From: Coptis chinensis
Lineage: Eukaryota > Streptophyta > Magnoliopsida > Ranunculales > Ranunculaceae
NCBI GenBank assembly: GCA_015680905.1
Contig: CM027384.1
Location: forward strand, 69,075,001 to 69,139,000
Length of the DNA: 64,000 bases
Direction of reading: 5' to 3'
Made by a program: the position numbers and the translations under genes. Positions 1 to 11,682 of this stretch are shown in pieces. The first letter of the stretch is position 1. Each line of letters opens with the position of its first letter. The notes below the pieces were generated by a model that was not told where the DNA came from, ran no database searches, and worked only from the letters and a program-made list of their open reading frames with translations.

Positions 1-684
1 CATAGAGTAGGGTTTGGTCACACTCTCTAAACCCGAACCGATCCGAGCCCGACCCGATAATTTAGCTCTAAATCTGTTAAAAGGGCTAAAAACCCCGAAA
101 CCAAACCCGGACCGAAATCAAACTGCAAATCCGGTTTCAATTGCATACTACTAATCTCATATAAAAGAATGAGATAGATAAATATTTGGATTATGATCTC
201 ATTCATGTTTACAATAATGAATTATTTAATATATTGGATTATGGAAAAATTTATGTCGGGATTTCTATTTTTTTCAGTAAGCACGTGATCATGTGTCTAT
301 AGTTCATTCCGAGTCTATCTATTTTTAAATCATATCAAATAATTATGTCCAAGTATAAGTGATAATTACTTCCAAGTTCATTATAAGTTTTATTTTGTTT
401 GAAGGATTGGTGGATAGCCGAAGAAAGAATAAAATGTAGATATATATTTCAAATAAAGTTTCTTATTGTCTTCTTTCTTCATTTATACCGGGTTTTATCC
501 TATCCGAAACCCGAATCCAAACCCAATGGGTATCCAAAATATAGGGTTAGAATAGGGTTTGGTCACACCTTTTAACAAAATACCTGACTCCGACCCACTG
601 AGAACCGGTCCGGGTTTGGATAATCCGATACCATTCAAAACCCGAAAAGTCGGGTTCGGCCAGATACCCGTTTGCACATCCCTA
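1..684. mobile_element. hAT-type non-autonomous DNA transposon, right end
   Basis: The sequence is rich in CCCGAACC/GGTTCGGG-type runs in both orientations, as in plant hAT elements of the TAGGGGTGTGCA family. It ends in TTTGCACATCCCTA, the complement of the usual TAGGGATGTGCAAA terminus. The left end lies outside the window. A phrase reading AGGGTTTGGTCACAC occurs near 8 and again near 553, so the element holds internal duplication. The small minus-strand reading frame at 495-677 falls in these repeats and is not treated as a gene. The target duplication cannot be checked. Confidence 0.6.
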
Positions 685-1745
685 GTTCCACCCTAGGAAT
701 GCCATTCGTTCCCGGCAACTCTGCATTCACAATGCAAGATGGATTTTGCACCATTATTTCCAAAGCAACACTCTTTTTGAATTGAATTATGTTCTATTTT
801 AATTTGAATGCAAAATGATTGTTCCGTCAAACCACTAAGCAACGTCCATTTTGGATTGATATGTTTATGACAATTATGAGTACCCCGGGTTGAAGGGTGC
901 AGCTACATGGCAGCATGTGATTAGTGCTGCACACTTGCACAGTTCACTGTAAAATGACCTACCGAAACAAAATCTAGCAATCGCCCATGGTCAAAGTCCT
1001 TAGCTCCTACCTCTTACCACTCATCTCTGTTACTAAAGTACACTATAATTAATATAGCCTCTTCAATTGAACCAGTCTTTTTGGGCCCTTGGTCAAATAT
1101 TAAAAAACAATTGTTCATTTTGCCTTTGAAGTGGACTATTTCGTCATTTCAGTTTTTACTTCCATTTATACCCTAGTTAAAGAATGAAAAACACATTCAG
1201 ACCAAACCAAATACACCCAATATATTGAATTGTACACTATATTTCTTACTCATAAATGATTTTAATTGCCATAAATACACGAAAACCTTTCTCCCCACCT
1301 CTTTTGCAAACAGTCAAAATAATACTAATCAGCCATTGCTCAACCTTTTCTTCACCACCAGGTATTCAAGCCTCTCATTGTCCTCTTTTTTACTTTTCAG
1401 TCATCTAATTAATTAATTTGTTATTTTGGTTTTATGAATTGTTGTTTTCTGATGGCATAAACCTAGAGTCCGTTTGATGTTGTTTAACATGTTGCCTCAT
1501 AAGCCGTTTGAAATACTTTATGGGGCGTCGTTGCTATATGCTCAAGTAGATTATGTTGCATAACTTTGGAAAACAAATTAACGGTTATGAGTTTTTTATT
1601 CTACAACACTTAATCTTTGTTTGCCTTTCTCTTCTATGATAGTAGGACTATGCATTTTTACTAGACTTTAGTTCCAACTCTTTGTATAAGACGCTTCCTA
1701 CTCAACTCAGTTAATTAGTTAATTTGATAGCATGCAAGTTTCACA
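685..1745. other. Gene-poor stretch, possible promoter/5' leader of a lost gene
   Basis: No coding region was recognised. Around 1170-1360 the composition resembles a plant promoter and 5' leader: a TATA-like run near 1215, a CT-rich leader, and a plausible splice donor after CACCACCAG near 1360. It could be the start of the gene whose exon-like segments appear further downstream on the plus strand, but nothing proves this. Confidence 0.25.
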
Positions 1746-1750
1746 TATAG

Positions 1751-2027
1751 TGTTAAATTCCATGTTAGTGGTGATGCTAGGAGAGTTGTGACATTGATAT
1801 ATTGAGAGAAACCAAGAAAAAGAACAATAGAGAAGAATAGAGATTGATTGATTGAGAGATTGATTTGGGTTAGAGTTTAGAGATTTGAGTTCTCTACCCA
1901 GAGTTACATATTTATACTAACCTACCTTGGGTGTGAAGTAATCTTAAACATGAGAATAGAAACTAATAGATATAGATGTCCACACTTATAGAAATGCGGG
2001 ACTTTACATTTAGGACATATTCTAATA
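1751..2027 (-). repeat. 3' LTR of the small LTR element
   Basis: 277 bp, matching 3384-3660 with scattered substitutions. The purine tract lies at about 2028-2042 on its interior side, which makes this the 3' LTR of a minus-strand element. Confidence 0.92.
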
Positions 2028-3371
2028 CTCCCCCTCAAGCTGTAATGCCGCAAACTATGCAAATTACAGCTTGAATGGTAGAAAGAAAAGATAAGAATAT
2101 AGCTCTCCTTTTCGCATAAAATTGCCTTTAGTTGAAGAACTCAAACAACTGTTGAGACGAGAAGTTCTGGAAAGTAAAATTGTTGGTGTAGAGAATGGCC
2201 TAACCTGAATACTGAAGTTACCACAGGCACAAATTGGAAATAGAACACCTGTTTGATGACTGCAACTTAAGAGATGAATCTGAATAGTGCAATGATGATG
2301 TGACTGTAACTTGAGAGATTGATGAAAACTGAATAGGGCAGTGATGATGTGATTGTAACCTGAGAGATGAATATGAATAATGCAGTGATGATGTGACTGT
2401 AACCTGAGAGATGAATAGAAAGCTTGTGATTTTCAACCAAAGAGCTCAACAAGAGATTGTAAGAGTCAATGAAACACCTGAGTACGTACTTGGCACCACT
2501 GCGGCATAAAAGTAATCAAAACCTAAAAAGTTGAACCATCAACGACAGCAACATATAATAAGCTCTTCAATAAGAAAGCTAAAACATAAAGCCGGTGAAA
2601 CACCATAGGACCCAAAACCATGACATGAAAGGGAGTCAAACCCTTATAAAAGAAATAACTTATCAACCAACCAATAATCAGGAATTCTACCAAATCATAT
2701 TAGTTAAGATGAGGAGAAACTACTGAAGAATACGAAAAATTGGACCTGAGTACCTGAAGTGTGGGGTGTGTGCCCTCTGAGTTGCCTTTGAGAAGGGGCG
2801 CATGCCCTCATATTAGAACTTGTCGGTTGAATTTTGTGAACAGTATCAGTGAACAGTGCGATGAACAGTACCGGTGAACAGTATAATCAATAGTATCAGT
2901 GAATAGTATGATGAATAGTACTGTGAACATTACTGATGAACAGTACGATGATGAATAATACCGTGTACAGTACCAGAAACAGAGGAAAGATAATTCTTCG
3001 CGATATACTCTAGAGTGCATGCACCCCTTGACTAAGGCAATCTTGAGCACGTGTGCACCTTGACGAAGGCAATTATGAGCGTGTGTGCCCCTTGACAAAG
3101 TAATTTTGAGCGCGTGCGCGCCTTGACGAATACTAACTTCAGAGACTGCGAGATACAGAGAGGTTGTGCCCCTCTTATCAATACTAAGACAGAGAGATTG
3201 TGGAAGACGGAGACAGAATAACTTCTTCTTATGAGAAAGAGAAAGATTGAAACTTGAATTGAATATTGAAAATTGAAAAAGAATTGATTTTGAATTTGAA
3301 TTTTTTTTTTGGATATTGATTTTGAGAGATTCCTTTCCTAGCATACCACTAAACTTTGATTTGAACCTGAT

Positions 3372-3383
3372 GCTCTGATACCA
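3372..3383 (-). promoter_or_regulatory. Primer binding site, initiator Met tRNA type
   Basis: Minus-strand TGGTATCAGAGC lies immediately next to the 5' LTR. It is complementary to the 3' end of plant initiator methionine tRNA and marks where minus-strand cDNA synthesis would begin. Confidence 0.9.
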
Positions 3384-3660
3384 TGTTAAATTCCATGTTA
3401 GTGGTGATGCTATGAGAGTTGTGCCATTGATATATTGAGAGAAACCAAGAAGAAGAACAATGGAGAAGAATAGAGATTGATTGATTGAGAGATTGATTAG
3501 GGTTAGAGTTCAGAGGTTTGAGCTCTCTACCCAGAGTTACATATTTATACTAACCTACCTTGGGTGTGAAGTAACCCAAAACATGAGAATAGAAACTACT
3601 AGATATGGATGTCCACACTTATAGAAATGTGGGACTTTACATTTAGGACATATTCTAATA
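3384..3660 (-). repeat. 5' LTR of the small LTR element
   Basis: 277-bp partner of 1751-2027, followed by the target duplication TATAG at 3661-3665. The few differences between the LTRs suggest an insertion that is neither brand new nor very old. Confidence 0.92.
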
Positions 3661-3772
3661 TATAGTGATCGACTCACTTTTTGTGAGACTTCATCTCTAC
3701 GGTGCTTGGTGAGTAGCAACTAGATATAGACAACTCAATCCTTCTTTTATGAATTTTTAGGGAGGATTTTAA

Positions 3773-3967
3773 TGTTTTATTATTGTTTGTTGGTTAAAGG
3801 ATGTGTTAAATGGGGAAATGATTGTCGACCTTATGGTATATTCTATTAGGGTGTTGCCTATTGTAAAGCGGAACAAGAGGGAGAATGGGTACAACCCCGA
3901 GCACAAATACGAGATATGTAAAAATGAATTCTACACTGATGGTTTAGAAAACTGTTTAATAGGATGA
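3773..3967 (+). other. Unidentified open segment, possible exon of a decayed host gene
   Basis: A plus-strand frame of about 64 codons is open from 3773 to a TGA at 3965. It has protein-like composition (mixed charged and hydrophobic residues, for example VLPIVKRNKRENGYNPEHKY). No family was recognised and the borders are not fixed. A shorter open piece just upstream (about 3666-3708) ends at a good donor (CTTG/GTGAGT) and starts where the LTR element's target site lies. Both could belong to a plus-strand gene interrupted by transposons. Chance open frames of this size are common, so this is only a candidate. Confidence 0.25.
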
Positions 3968-5499
3968 AAATTTGATTGCAATATATGGTATTACCTCTAA
4001 TTAAAACGGCTCAAAATTGAAGTTTTGGTTTTTGACGTTTTCAGTGATTGGATTGTCCGTTTAATTTGCATTGAATGATGTATTATGTTCAAATTCCAAC
4101 TATTTTTTTTTCCAACTATTCCAAATTTATCATATAGTTAGATTAATGTTGACAAATAGTATAGGCATTGCATGGCGAATATGGCAGGCACTAGGCAGGG
4201 CTACATAATATGTTTTTACACCCTTAATCCCTTTCAAAAACAAATTATGATTCATTTTCTTTCTTCCTTCTTTTTTTGGGGACCAACTCGGACTTAATTC
4301 CGATAATGGCCACAAGCGAGCGGGGAAGGGGGCTACTAACAGAGGACAATTACTGAGCTTCTCCCATGAATCTTAAGTACACTAATAGAACGAGAAGGGG
4401 GTCTACTTCAAAGACATCGACCGACTATTTAGAGAGGTGTCACTTTGCTGATAAAAATGTCTCATATATATTGTTATAGACTTCCATTTCGTCATTATTT
4501 TCAGTGTAACGAGAGAAGGATAGACTTCAGGACTTATAGTCTATCATGTTCATGTTCCTAATTCATTTTAGTGCTTGGTTTAGAGCATTTACAACTCCCT
4601 TTTTCGTAGCATACCTATTAGTGATGATAAATAATAGTTCAAGATAGGGTTGAGGGACTTAACGATTGGTTTAGGGAAGTCAGTACGTACATTGTTAGTG
4701 CATTCCCTGTTAGATGTCTTATGATGATTCTCTCGTAAGTGTTGGATCTATGAACCAAATGTTTTATTGAGATGCTTGTCATTGCATTAGAGAATAACCA
4801 ACTCATAGATGGTTTGAGATTATTGGAGGGCTAGACAATTGGAGCAACATTTGAGGATGTTTATGGCACGCGCATGCACCTTAGAGAGGCCAAATCCCTA
4901 GTTTTAATGAATTGGTTTCTTATATTTGCCCCCTTATCTGGGTGGATGATCATAATATTTTAGTTGCCCAAAAAATCAACGTCAAAGTCGCTAACCCACT
5001 AAAAAATATCCATGATTTTCTATTACACCAAAAGTTGTGTATAAGATGTTATACTTGCAATATGAAACACATTGTTTGTTTAAGTTTTAAGGTCTACCTT
5101 CTTCTGAGCTTCGGCTTAATAGACTACGTAGCGTTTAAGTTAAAATAGGTTAAATTGGATTTTCATGATATAGAATGAATGTGGGGGAGAACGATTTGCT
5201 TTAGAGGGTATCCTAATGTTTAAATTCAAGTGGCAGAGATGGGGTAATTTGAAGTGGCTTTGGTGAAACAAGTTTAAGCAGCTTATTGATGTTTTTATAT
5301 TTCTAATTATGACTCTGTTTGTTTTCATATACCTAATTGGCTAATTCTTAGGGTGTGTATTATACTATATGGGATTCCTATTTTATGTGTTTTCAGGCTA
5401 ACAATGAGTTTAGCATTAACATGATCTTAAGTTTATCTTACAAAACTAAAATTATTCCTGATTTATAGTTATCTGTCATAGTGGTAAGTGCTTAACTAA
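3968..5499. other. AT-rich stretch without recognisable genes
   Basis: No motif or protein family was recognised. The small frames at 4130-4315 (minus) and 4912-5148 (plus) have no recognisable content and lack convincing signals. Confidence 0.4.
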
Positions 5500-5504
5500 T
5501 TGAG

Positions 5505-5786
5505 TGATGCAATCGTAATTGCAAAGAAACGAATTCTAAGAATTCTTAACTAAAATCAATTCAATTCAATCCAAAAACTAACTTGGCCAAAGGCCTACAA
5601 CTCCTTATATAAGAATACAACTTCTGAAGCAAATAAAACACCCTAATTTCGGAATTAATAATAACCCCAAAATACCATTATACTAAATAACATCAAAATA
5701 CTAACTATACCCAATTCTAGTACTCCCTAATGACATAGAAACTAATATAGAATTCAATTATCAATGTGAAACCCTAATTCACATTA
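5505..5786 (-). repeat. 3' LTR of gypsy-type element
   Basis: 282 bp starting TGATGCAATCG and ending TTCACATTA on the plus strand. It is similar along its length to 10135-10419 with dispersed substitutions and small indels. The purine tract follows at 5787-5803. Confidence 0.88.
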
Positions 5787-6099
5787 TACTCCCCCACTTG
5801 AAGAACTCAACTCTGACAAGTTAAAAGTCTCCTTAGATCTCCAATCACAACGACGATGAGGTGACAGATAAACATCCTTCCCAGACTTAGCAAGCACAAT
5901 ATGATGAGACGGCCGACATCTTTTGCAATGGCTAATTATGTAGTGTAAAGACACGTCGACCCTAAGAAATACAATAGGTTTGCTCCCATGCACAATAAAC
6001 AACTCGGACACTATACTACCAAGTGGTGCCTAAAACCAAGTTATAGGCATCAAAACTACTCACATGACAAAGAACATAGTCACTAAAATCTCCTATGCG

Positions 6100-7354
6100 A
6101 ACACCAACTCGAACTGTCTCTGCCAGTTCCTCAAAATCTCCAACTCTGAAAGAATGCACCTTCCTAGGTCAATGATGTACCATAGTAGTCAAACCAAGTG
6201 TGTCAATCATGCGGTGAGAAATCAAAGAAATACTACTTCCATTATCCAAAACCACATGAGCAGGACAAGTTTTAGAAGCCAGTAGATTATATAAAGTAGC
6301 ACTCTGTTGAAATATAATACCACATGTAGACTCTGCAATAGGTGAAACATGTGCCATAAGCATATATAGGGAACCTTGTATCTGCTGGAGTAGGAATTCC
6401 CTCAAATGTGTATCCTTGCAGTTCTTCTTTCATCTTAAGTTGAGACGTCTCCATATCAGTAGTCAGAACCGGCTTCTTAGGACAATTTGCTTGAACATGA
6501 CCTTCTCGACCACAGTTGTAGCACTTAACAATTCTCTTCGGTCATATGGGAGCGTAGCTTTGTAAGATGACATGGAGGAAAGGTAACTCATTTTCTTCTC
6601 AGACTCACTAGCAAAATTGTAAGTTTCCTCCAAGGTGTTATTCCGAACATAGACTAAATCATAACGAATATCTTCCCTAAGACCTTGCATATAACGGCGA
6701 ATGCAGACTTCCTCACTCTTTAGCAGGTTGCAACGTGACTGTAGAAGGTGAAAGGACTCGGTATACTCATGCACAGACTTATCCTCTTGTTTCAAATCTT
6801 GCAACTTCCTGTACAATTGTTGCATGCACATAATTCATAGGCACAAACTTAGTAACCAAAGCTTCTTTCATGCGCTCCCATGTAGTGACTTGACCCAAAT
6901 TTTGGCGTAGACGCTGTTGGCGAAACTATGTCCACCAAATCAAAGCAAAACCTTGAAGCCTTGTAGCAACCCAAGACACCTTGCGATCTTCCGACATATT
7001 TTGATAAGCAAACATATTCTCTATCGTGGCAATCCACTCAAGGCAAACCTCAGGTTCCAAGATACCTGTAAACTCTGGAATATCAACCTTTGGCTTGAAC
7101 TCACGCTCAATTGGTGGAAACGATTCACAATAATGGAATGAGGCAAATTATCAACTTTTCCATTCGTCAACAAATCTCGTAACTTGGCAAAACCTATATT
7201 GAGAGAAGTCGTCAAATCCACTTTCAATTTCTCAATTTTTTCCATCCAAAGCAATGAATTTCTCATCATAACCAGATGTTTTCTCAATTATATCATTCAC
7301 ACTCTTCTCTAATGTCTCAAATTTCACATTAAGTTCTCTAATTGTCGTCGCCAT
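6100..7354 (-). pseudogene. Degenerate gypsy-type gag-protease
   Basis: The reading begins at an ATG near 7354 (MATTIREL...) with a coiled-coil-like N-terminus. It then passes through several frameshifts into a retrotransposon gag domain at 6831-6550 (YMQGLREDIRYDL is typical of Ty3/gypsy gag). A zinc knuckle CYNCGREGHVQANC follows at about 6480-6525. Next comes a retropepsin-like stretch at 6405-6180 in which the active-site triad reads DNG (VVLDNGSSISLIS) rather than D-S/T-G. The product would have formed virus-like particles for reverse transcription of the element. Frame breaks between 7287 and 6831 and the altered protease motif make it non-functional. No RT or integrase follows before the left LTR. 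Confidence 0.8.
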
Positions 7355-7478
7355 AAGAATAATTTTTATTTTCACAGTGAACACGGTGAACAGTAACCAT
7401 GAGCAATACGTGAACAATACCGCGTTTTTTTTAAATCATAAAAAATTCAAATCTTTTTTCTAAAAAAAAAAAAAAAGA

Positions 7479-9995
7479 TTCTGGAACGAGCCTGGTGGAT
7501 TGTTGTTTCGCCTCTTAGAGTCTGCAGTAGAGCCTCCTTCAATCCAGCCACCCCAAAGATCTGTTTCCACTCAGAATGTGTGTCAATGCTTACAAAAAGT
7601 TACTGATGGGCATTTTACTGCAGTGGTAAAAGTGTTGTCATCATCAGGTGTTGCCTCTAACTTGGCGGAGACTATTCAAGCATTAGAGGAGAAACACCAG
7701 ATGCAACAACCACTTGTGAGACCAACTGTTTCTTTTGTTGAGCCCCCTTTATTGGTAGAGAGAGACACCCTATTCTCATGTATTAGGTCGTTTCCAAAAG
7801 GTACTTCTTATGGTCGTGATGGTCTCTGAGCTCAGCACTTGTTAGATGCCATGAGTGGTGCTACAACAGCTATATCGTCTGATTTGCTAGATGCATTGAC
7901 CCCTGTGGTGAATCTTTGGTTACACGGACGATGTCCATAACCGTTAGTGGAATTATAGCGAGTACTCCGCTTACTCCACTTCTTAAGCCGAATAATAGTA
8001 TCTGTCCTATAGATGTGGGCATGGTTTGGTGTCGTCTGGTCTCCAAGATTGCAATGAAAGGAGTTTCCAGAGATGTGGTTGGGTACTTATAGGATTTCCA
8101 GTATGGGGTGGGTGTTTCTGGTGGAGCAGAGGTGATTTTGCATGTTGTCAACCGTATGGTGTATGCTAACGGTGACAATACCTCTCTTTCTATGCTACTA
8201 GTAGATTTTCAGAATGCTTTTAACATGGTTGATTGGACCACCATGTTGAGAGAGGTTCGTATCTGATGCCCAACTATTTCCCTTTGGGTTGAGTACTTGT
8301 ATTGTCAACCTGCGAGGCTGTATGTGGGGGATGGCTACATATGGTCTACTACTGGGGTCCAGCAAGGCGACCCTTTGGGTCCCCTTCTATTTGCACTGGT
8401 GTTACATTGTATCCTCTGATTCTACGGATCCAATTCAGTTGCCAGTTATTATTATAGGCTTGGTACCTAGATGATGGGACTCTGATCGGGGATACATAAC
8501 AGGTGGCGATAGCTTTGGGTATGATTCAGGAAGAATGACCGTCTTACGGGTTAGTTCTTAATGTGGCTAAAACTGAGATGTTTTGGCCATCACCAGATCA
8601 ACGTCGCTCTACTCTCGGTCTCTTTCCTTCATATTTGTCCCATCCTCAACAGGGGCTCAGGTTGCTTGGAGGTGCAATTAGCACTGGTGCATCTTTAGTC
8701 ATGGGTCTTGCTCGCAAGCGTATTGACAAGGCTATGACTTTGATGGACCGTTTGGCTGCATTGGAAGATCCACAGTGTGAGTTATCGCTCTTACAAACTT
8801 GTGTACCATCCATTTTCAGAGAGGCAGCTCAGACTTTTGATCGGCATCTCCGCAGTGTTCTCCAGGGTATTGTGGTTTCTGATGGTCCTGGCTTCGGTGA
8901 TTTGCAATGGCGTTTATCGATACTCTTATTATATCTGGGTGGTTTAGGTATTTATTGTGCCATTGATGTCTCTACATTTGCTTTTGTGGCATCCCGTTTT
9001 CAGACTTCTGAGCTTCAGAACCACATTCTTAGGAGTTGTGGTCCAGTTCCTTTGGATGAGATTCTTGATGTTGCTAGCAGTGCATTGAGTCTCTGCCTAC
9101 CCGATTTTGACCTCAATTCTCTAGCTGTGAATGCTATCGTCCCTTCAAAACCACAAAACATTTTGGTTGAAGTGTTCTACAGTAGGATTGTTGCTGGTCT
9201 CGAGAGGGAGTTTGATTTATCTGCTCGTTAAAATATAGTCATGGGATGCTTGCAGTCGGAACACGCAAAGGATTTTCTACTTGCTATTCCGATGGAGGGA
9301 CATGGACAACGTATGTCACCGGTGGAATATCATTCTAATCTCCGGTACCGTCTCATGATTCTTTTGTACTCTGACGGTGGTTTGCAAAAAAAAGTAGATT
9401 GGACGCTTTAGGGGACCATGGAGCACATTGTCGACACTTTCCAGGTTTTAAATACCGATATGATCATGTCAGAGACATTTTATGCGATGCATTTTGGAGG
9501 GCTGGGGTACAAGTGAAGAAAGAGGCTCCTGTCAATTTTCTCACTGATCCGAATGAGGGGAGATTGACACTTCGGTCTGCGGATGTATTGATCTACAGTT
9601 GGTCTGAAGGGAAGCATGTATGTTTTGATGTAACTGGAGCTTCTCCATTGGTAGGGCTTGGGAATGGAGTCTTTGAAGTGGGAGAAGCAGCTAATAGAGC
9701 AGCGGCAGGGAAGATTGAGAAACACGAGGATTCTTGTAAGGCTGCATTGTTTCATTCCGTTCACTTTCGACACTTTTGGTTTCTTGGCACAACAGTATGT
9801 TGAGCTCCTTAAGAGGTTGCAGAAAGTTATGGACATTAACATAATGATAGCTAGTTCTAACGAGTTTGTATTTAGGAGGATATGATTTGCCATTCAGAAA
9901 GGACTTACAACACAACTTGTTGCACGCTTGTCCGATCCTAATCATTTGTAAAACTCGTTCTCATTATCAATAAAATTTCCACTTTAAAAAAATAA
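7479..9995 (+). pseudogene. Degenerate non-LTR reverse transcriptase with C-terminal restriction-like endonuclease
   Basis: The homology starts just after an A-tract at 7463-7477 and is read in several frames on the plus strand. An N-terminal segment at 7479-7829 contains SFPKGTSYGRDGL. The RT core spans about 7830-8530, with LLVDFQNAFNMVDW as motif A near 8195-8245 and WYLDDGT as the catalytic motif (YLDD instead of YADD) near 8460-8485. An RT thumb and connection region lies at 8563-9231 (GPGFGDLQWRLS). The C-terminal part at 9399-9803 has GDHGAHC and RYDHVRD, then RSADVLIYSW, giving an AD-X14-D spacing as in the PD-(D/E)XK endonuclease of R2-group elements. Stops and frameshifts at about 7828, 8265, 8474, 9231 and 9390 break it. 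An A-rich tail at 9984-9998 marks the 3' end. This is a plant family often annotated only as an RT-domain protein. It is 5'-truncated and sits opposite in strand to its gypsy host element. Confidence 0.75.
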
Positions 9996-10134
9996 AAAAT
10001 GATATACCTTTGATAAAGTTGCGGAAGCGATTTTTTTTCTCCACTAATTCTTTTATCTTCTTCAATGATAAGAACAATTAACCATGACCTTCAAAGGCAA
10101 TAAAAGCTTTGAAATCTAGCTCCTGATACCAATT

Positions 10135-10419
10135 TGATGCAATCGCAATTACAAAGAAACGAATTCTACGAATTCTCAACTAAAATCAATTCAATCAAAT
10201 CCAAAAACTAACTTGGCCAAAGGCGGCCTACAACTCCTTATATAGGAATATAACTTCGAAAACAAATAAAACACCCTAAATTTGGAAATAATAATAACCC
10301 CAAAATACCCTTATACTAAATAACTTTAATATACTAACTAGACCCAATTCTAGTACTCCCTAATGACATAGAAACTAATATAAGACTCTATTATCAATGT
10401 GAAACCCTAATTCACATCA
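10135..10419 (-). repeat. 5' LTR of gypsy-type element
   Basis: 285-bp partner of 5505-5786, bounded by TG...CA and followed by target duplication TTGAG at 10420-10424. The primer-site-like sequence lies immediately to its left. Confidence 0.88.
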
Positions 10420-11315
10420 TTGAGTTATATGGTGTTAATTGGTTACACAATTTTTAGGTGATTTGAAAATGTTTGAGAACCAGTGGCAAATAATAACTTC
10501 TCTTTTTTTTTTTTTTTTTTTTTTTTTACATATGTCTTTATTCTATACAAGTGCAAGCCTTCACCAAGAAGTACTTACTTGCCAGTGTCTGTTATAGTTG
10601 TTTGCAAGAATTACTTAATTCCTTTATTTTTCGTGATTTGAAATCACCATTTTTTATGATTTTTCTACTGTTTACTATTCTCAATAATTTATTAATGGGT
10701 ATCAAAAGTCTCTTTTCACACAGAAGAGCTTCTTAATTGAAGCTGCAATAGCTTCTCTGTTCATACTTCATAGCTACTGGTGGTAATGAACCTATTATAG
10801 TTTGGCCCTCTCTGTGGACATCTGCCCTTAATATGCTTTGTTTATAAGAGCACATTGTTTGCGTTTATTAAAAGATGCATATAATAGTATTGATTTTCCT
10901 CTTTTGTGTGTTACTTCTGTTAATCTTTTCCAGTGAGGATCTCGATTTTGTATTTGTATTGGTAGTTTTTTTAGTAAGACATTTAGAGTGGGGAATGTGA
11001 GAAATAGAGGCCATGAGCCTATCTACGACTAACACAATGTCTCACTTATGAAATTGATTCATAATGGCTGATGAAACTTTTTAAGAAAAACAAAGGAAAA
11101 AAGATTAATCAATGATATTTCACAAACACGTGCATTTTTTTTTTGCTTGGTAAGCATGTAAATTGTATTAAGAAAATGGTGGGGTTAGGTGAACTATCAA
11201 AAACATGGAAACATTCTCTAGGATAAATGAACTATTAGTCAAGTTTTTGAAGGTCGAGTAAATACACCAGGCACAATGAAATCACATATCACACACACAC
11301 AGATATATATATATA

Positions 11316-11490
11316 CAGTCCCGATCTTAGAAGTATACATTTATTTTAAATTAAAATAAGTGCGTTAGTAAACATCACCTAGAAAATGAATTCAATTCTA
11401 ATTTTTTGTGGGTATTACCTACACACCATAAAGATCATCTCTACAAAATTTGAGCTCATTTGGAAACCTTTAACCTAAGCAAAAGATGAT
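11316..11490. repeat. Single arm of a long-TIR MITE
   Basis: About 170 bp closely resemble the arms of the inverted-repeat element at 39984-40382. Shared stretches include GAAAATGAATTCAA, CCATAAAGATCATCTC and ACAAAATTTGAGCTCATTTG. Only one arm is present, so this is a decayed or partial copy. Confidence 0.6.
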
Positions 11491-11501
11491 TGCAAAAACT
11501 C

Positions 11502-11550
<49 letters not shown>
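11502..11550. repeat. (AC)n-(AT)n microsatellite
   Basis: About 20 AC units followed by a short AT run. It is likely polymorphic. Confidence 0.95.
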
Positions 11551-11682
11551 TAACTACTTAAGGAACTTTCATTTCAGCGTATTTCATATATTATCTAAAA
11601 ATTAAATATCCATTTCCCCCACTAAACTACACTTATTAAATGTCGTTAGCCTTATAATTATGCTTGGTTTTTTAGATTTTAG

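Larger units (their letters stand above)
1751..3660 (-). mobile_element. Small non-autonomous LTR retrotransposon (TRIM/LARD-like), complete
   Basis: Two near-identical 277-bp direct repeats bound a 1.36-kb interior, and the unit is flanked by the 5-bp duplication TATAG (1746-1750 and 3661-3665). Read on the minus strand the LTRs begin TATTAGAATATGTCC and end TTTAACA. The primer site TGGTATCAGAGC (initiator methionine tRNA) directly abuts the right LTR, and a purine tract TTGAGGGGGAG abuts the left LTR. These features fix the orientation. The interior has no recognisable gag or pol. It holds short repeats (2218-2436, 2830-2990), and its reading frame at 2808-3344 matches no family known to me. 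It must depend on proteins supplied in trans, probably by a copia element. Confidence 0.92.
5505..10419 (-). mobile_element. Ty3/gypsy-type LTR element (gag-protease only), with nested non-LTR element
   Basis: Direct repeats at 5505-5786 and 10135-10419 bound the unit and carry the 5-bp duplication TTGAG on both sides (5500-5504, 10420-10424). On the minus strand the LTRs read TGATGTGAATTAGGG to TTGCATCA. A primer-site-like TGGTATCAGGAGC lies next to the right LTR (about 10118-10133), and a purine tract AAGTGGGGGAGTA next to the left LTR. The interior codes on the minus strand for a broken gag with CCHC knuckle and a protease remnant. No reverse transcriptase or integrase of its own is visible, so it was probably non-autonomous. 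A plus-strand non-LTR element of about 2.5 kb sits in its leader. Confidence 0.88.
10425..11674. other. Gene-poor stretch with poly-T and microsatellites
   Basis: A T-tract of about 24 bases is at 10504-10527. The plus-strand frame at 10551-10736 has no recognisable content. The end of the stretch holds a single MITE arm and an AC repeat, listed separately. Confidence 0.4.

Noticed and set aside
495..677. Minus-strand 60-codon frame
   Set aside because: It lies wholly within the repeat-rich end of a hAT-type element and is made of its GGTTCGGG-type repeats.
2218..2452. Overlapping minus-strand frames with repeated peptides
   Set aside because: The peptides repeat because of short internal repeats in the small LTR element; no gag or other domain is visible.
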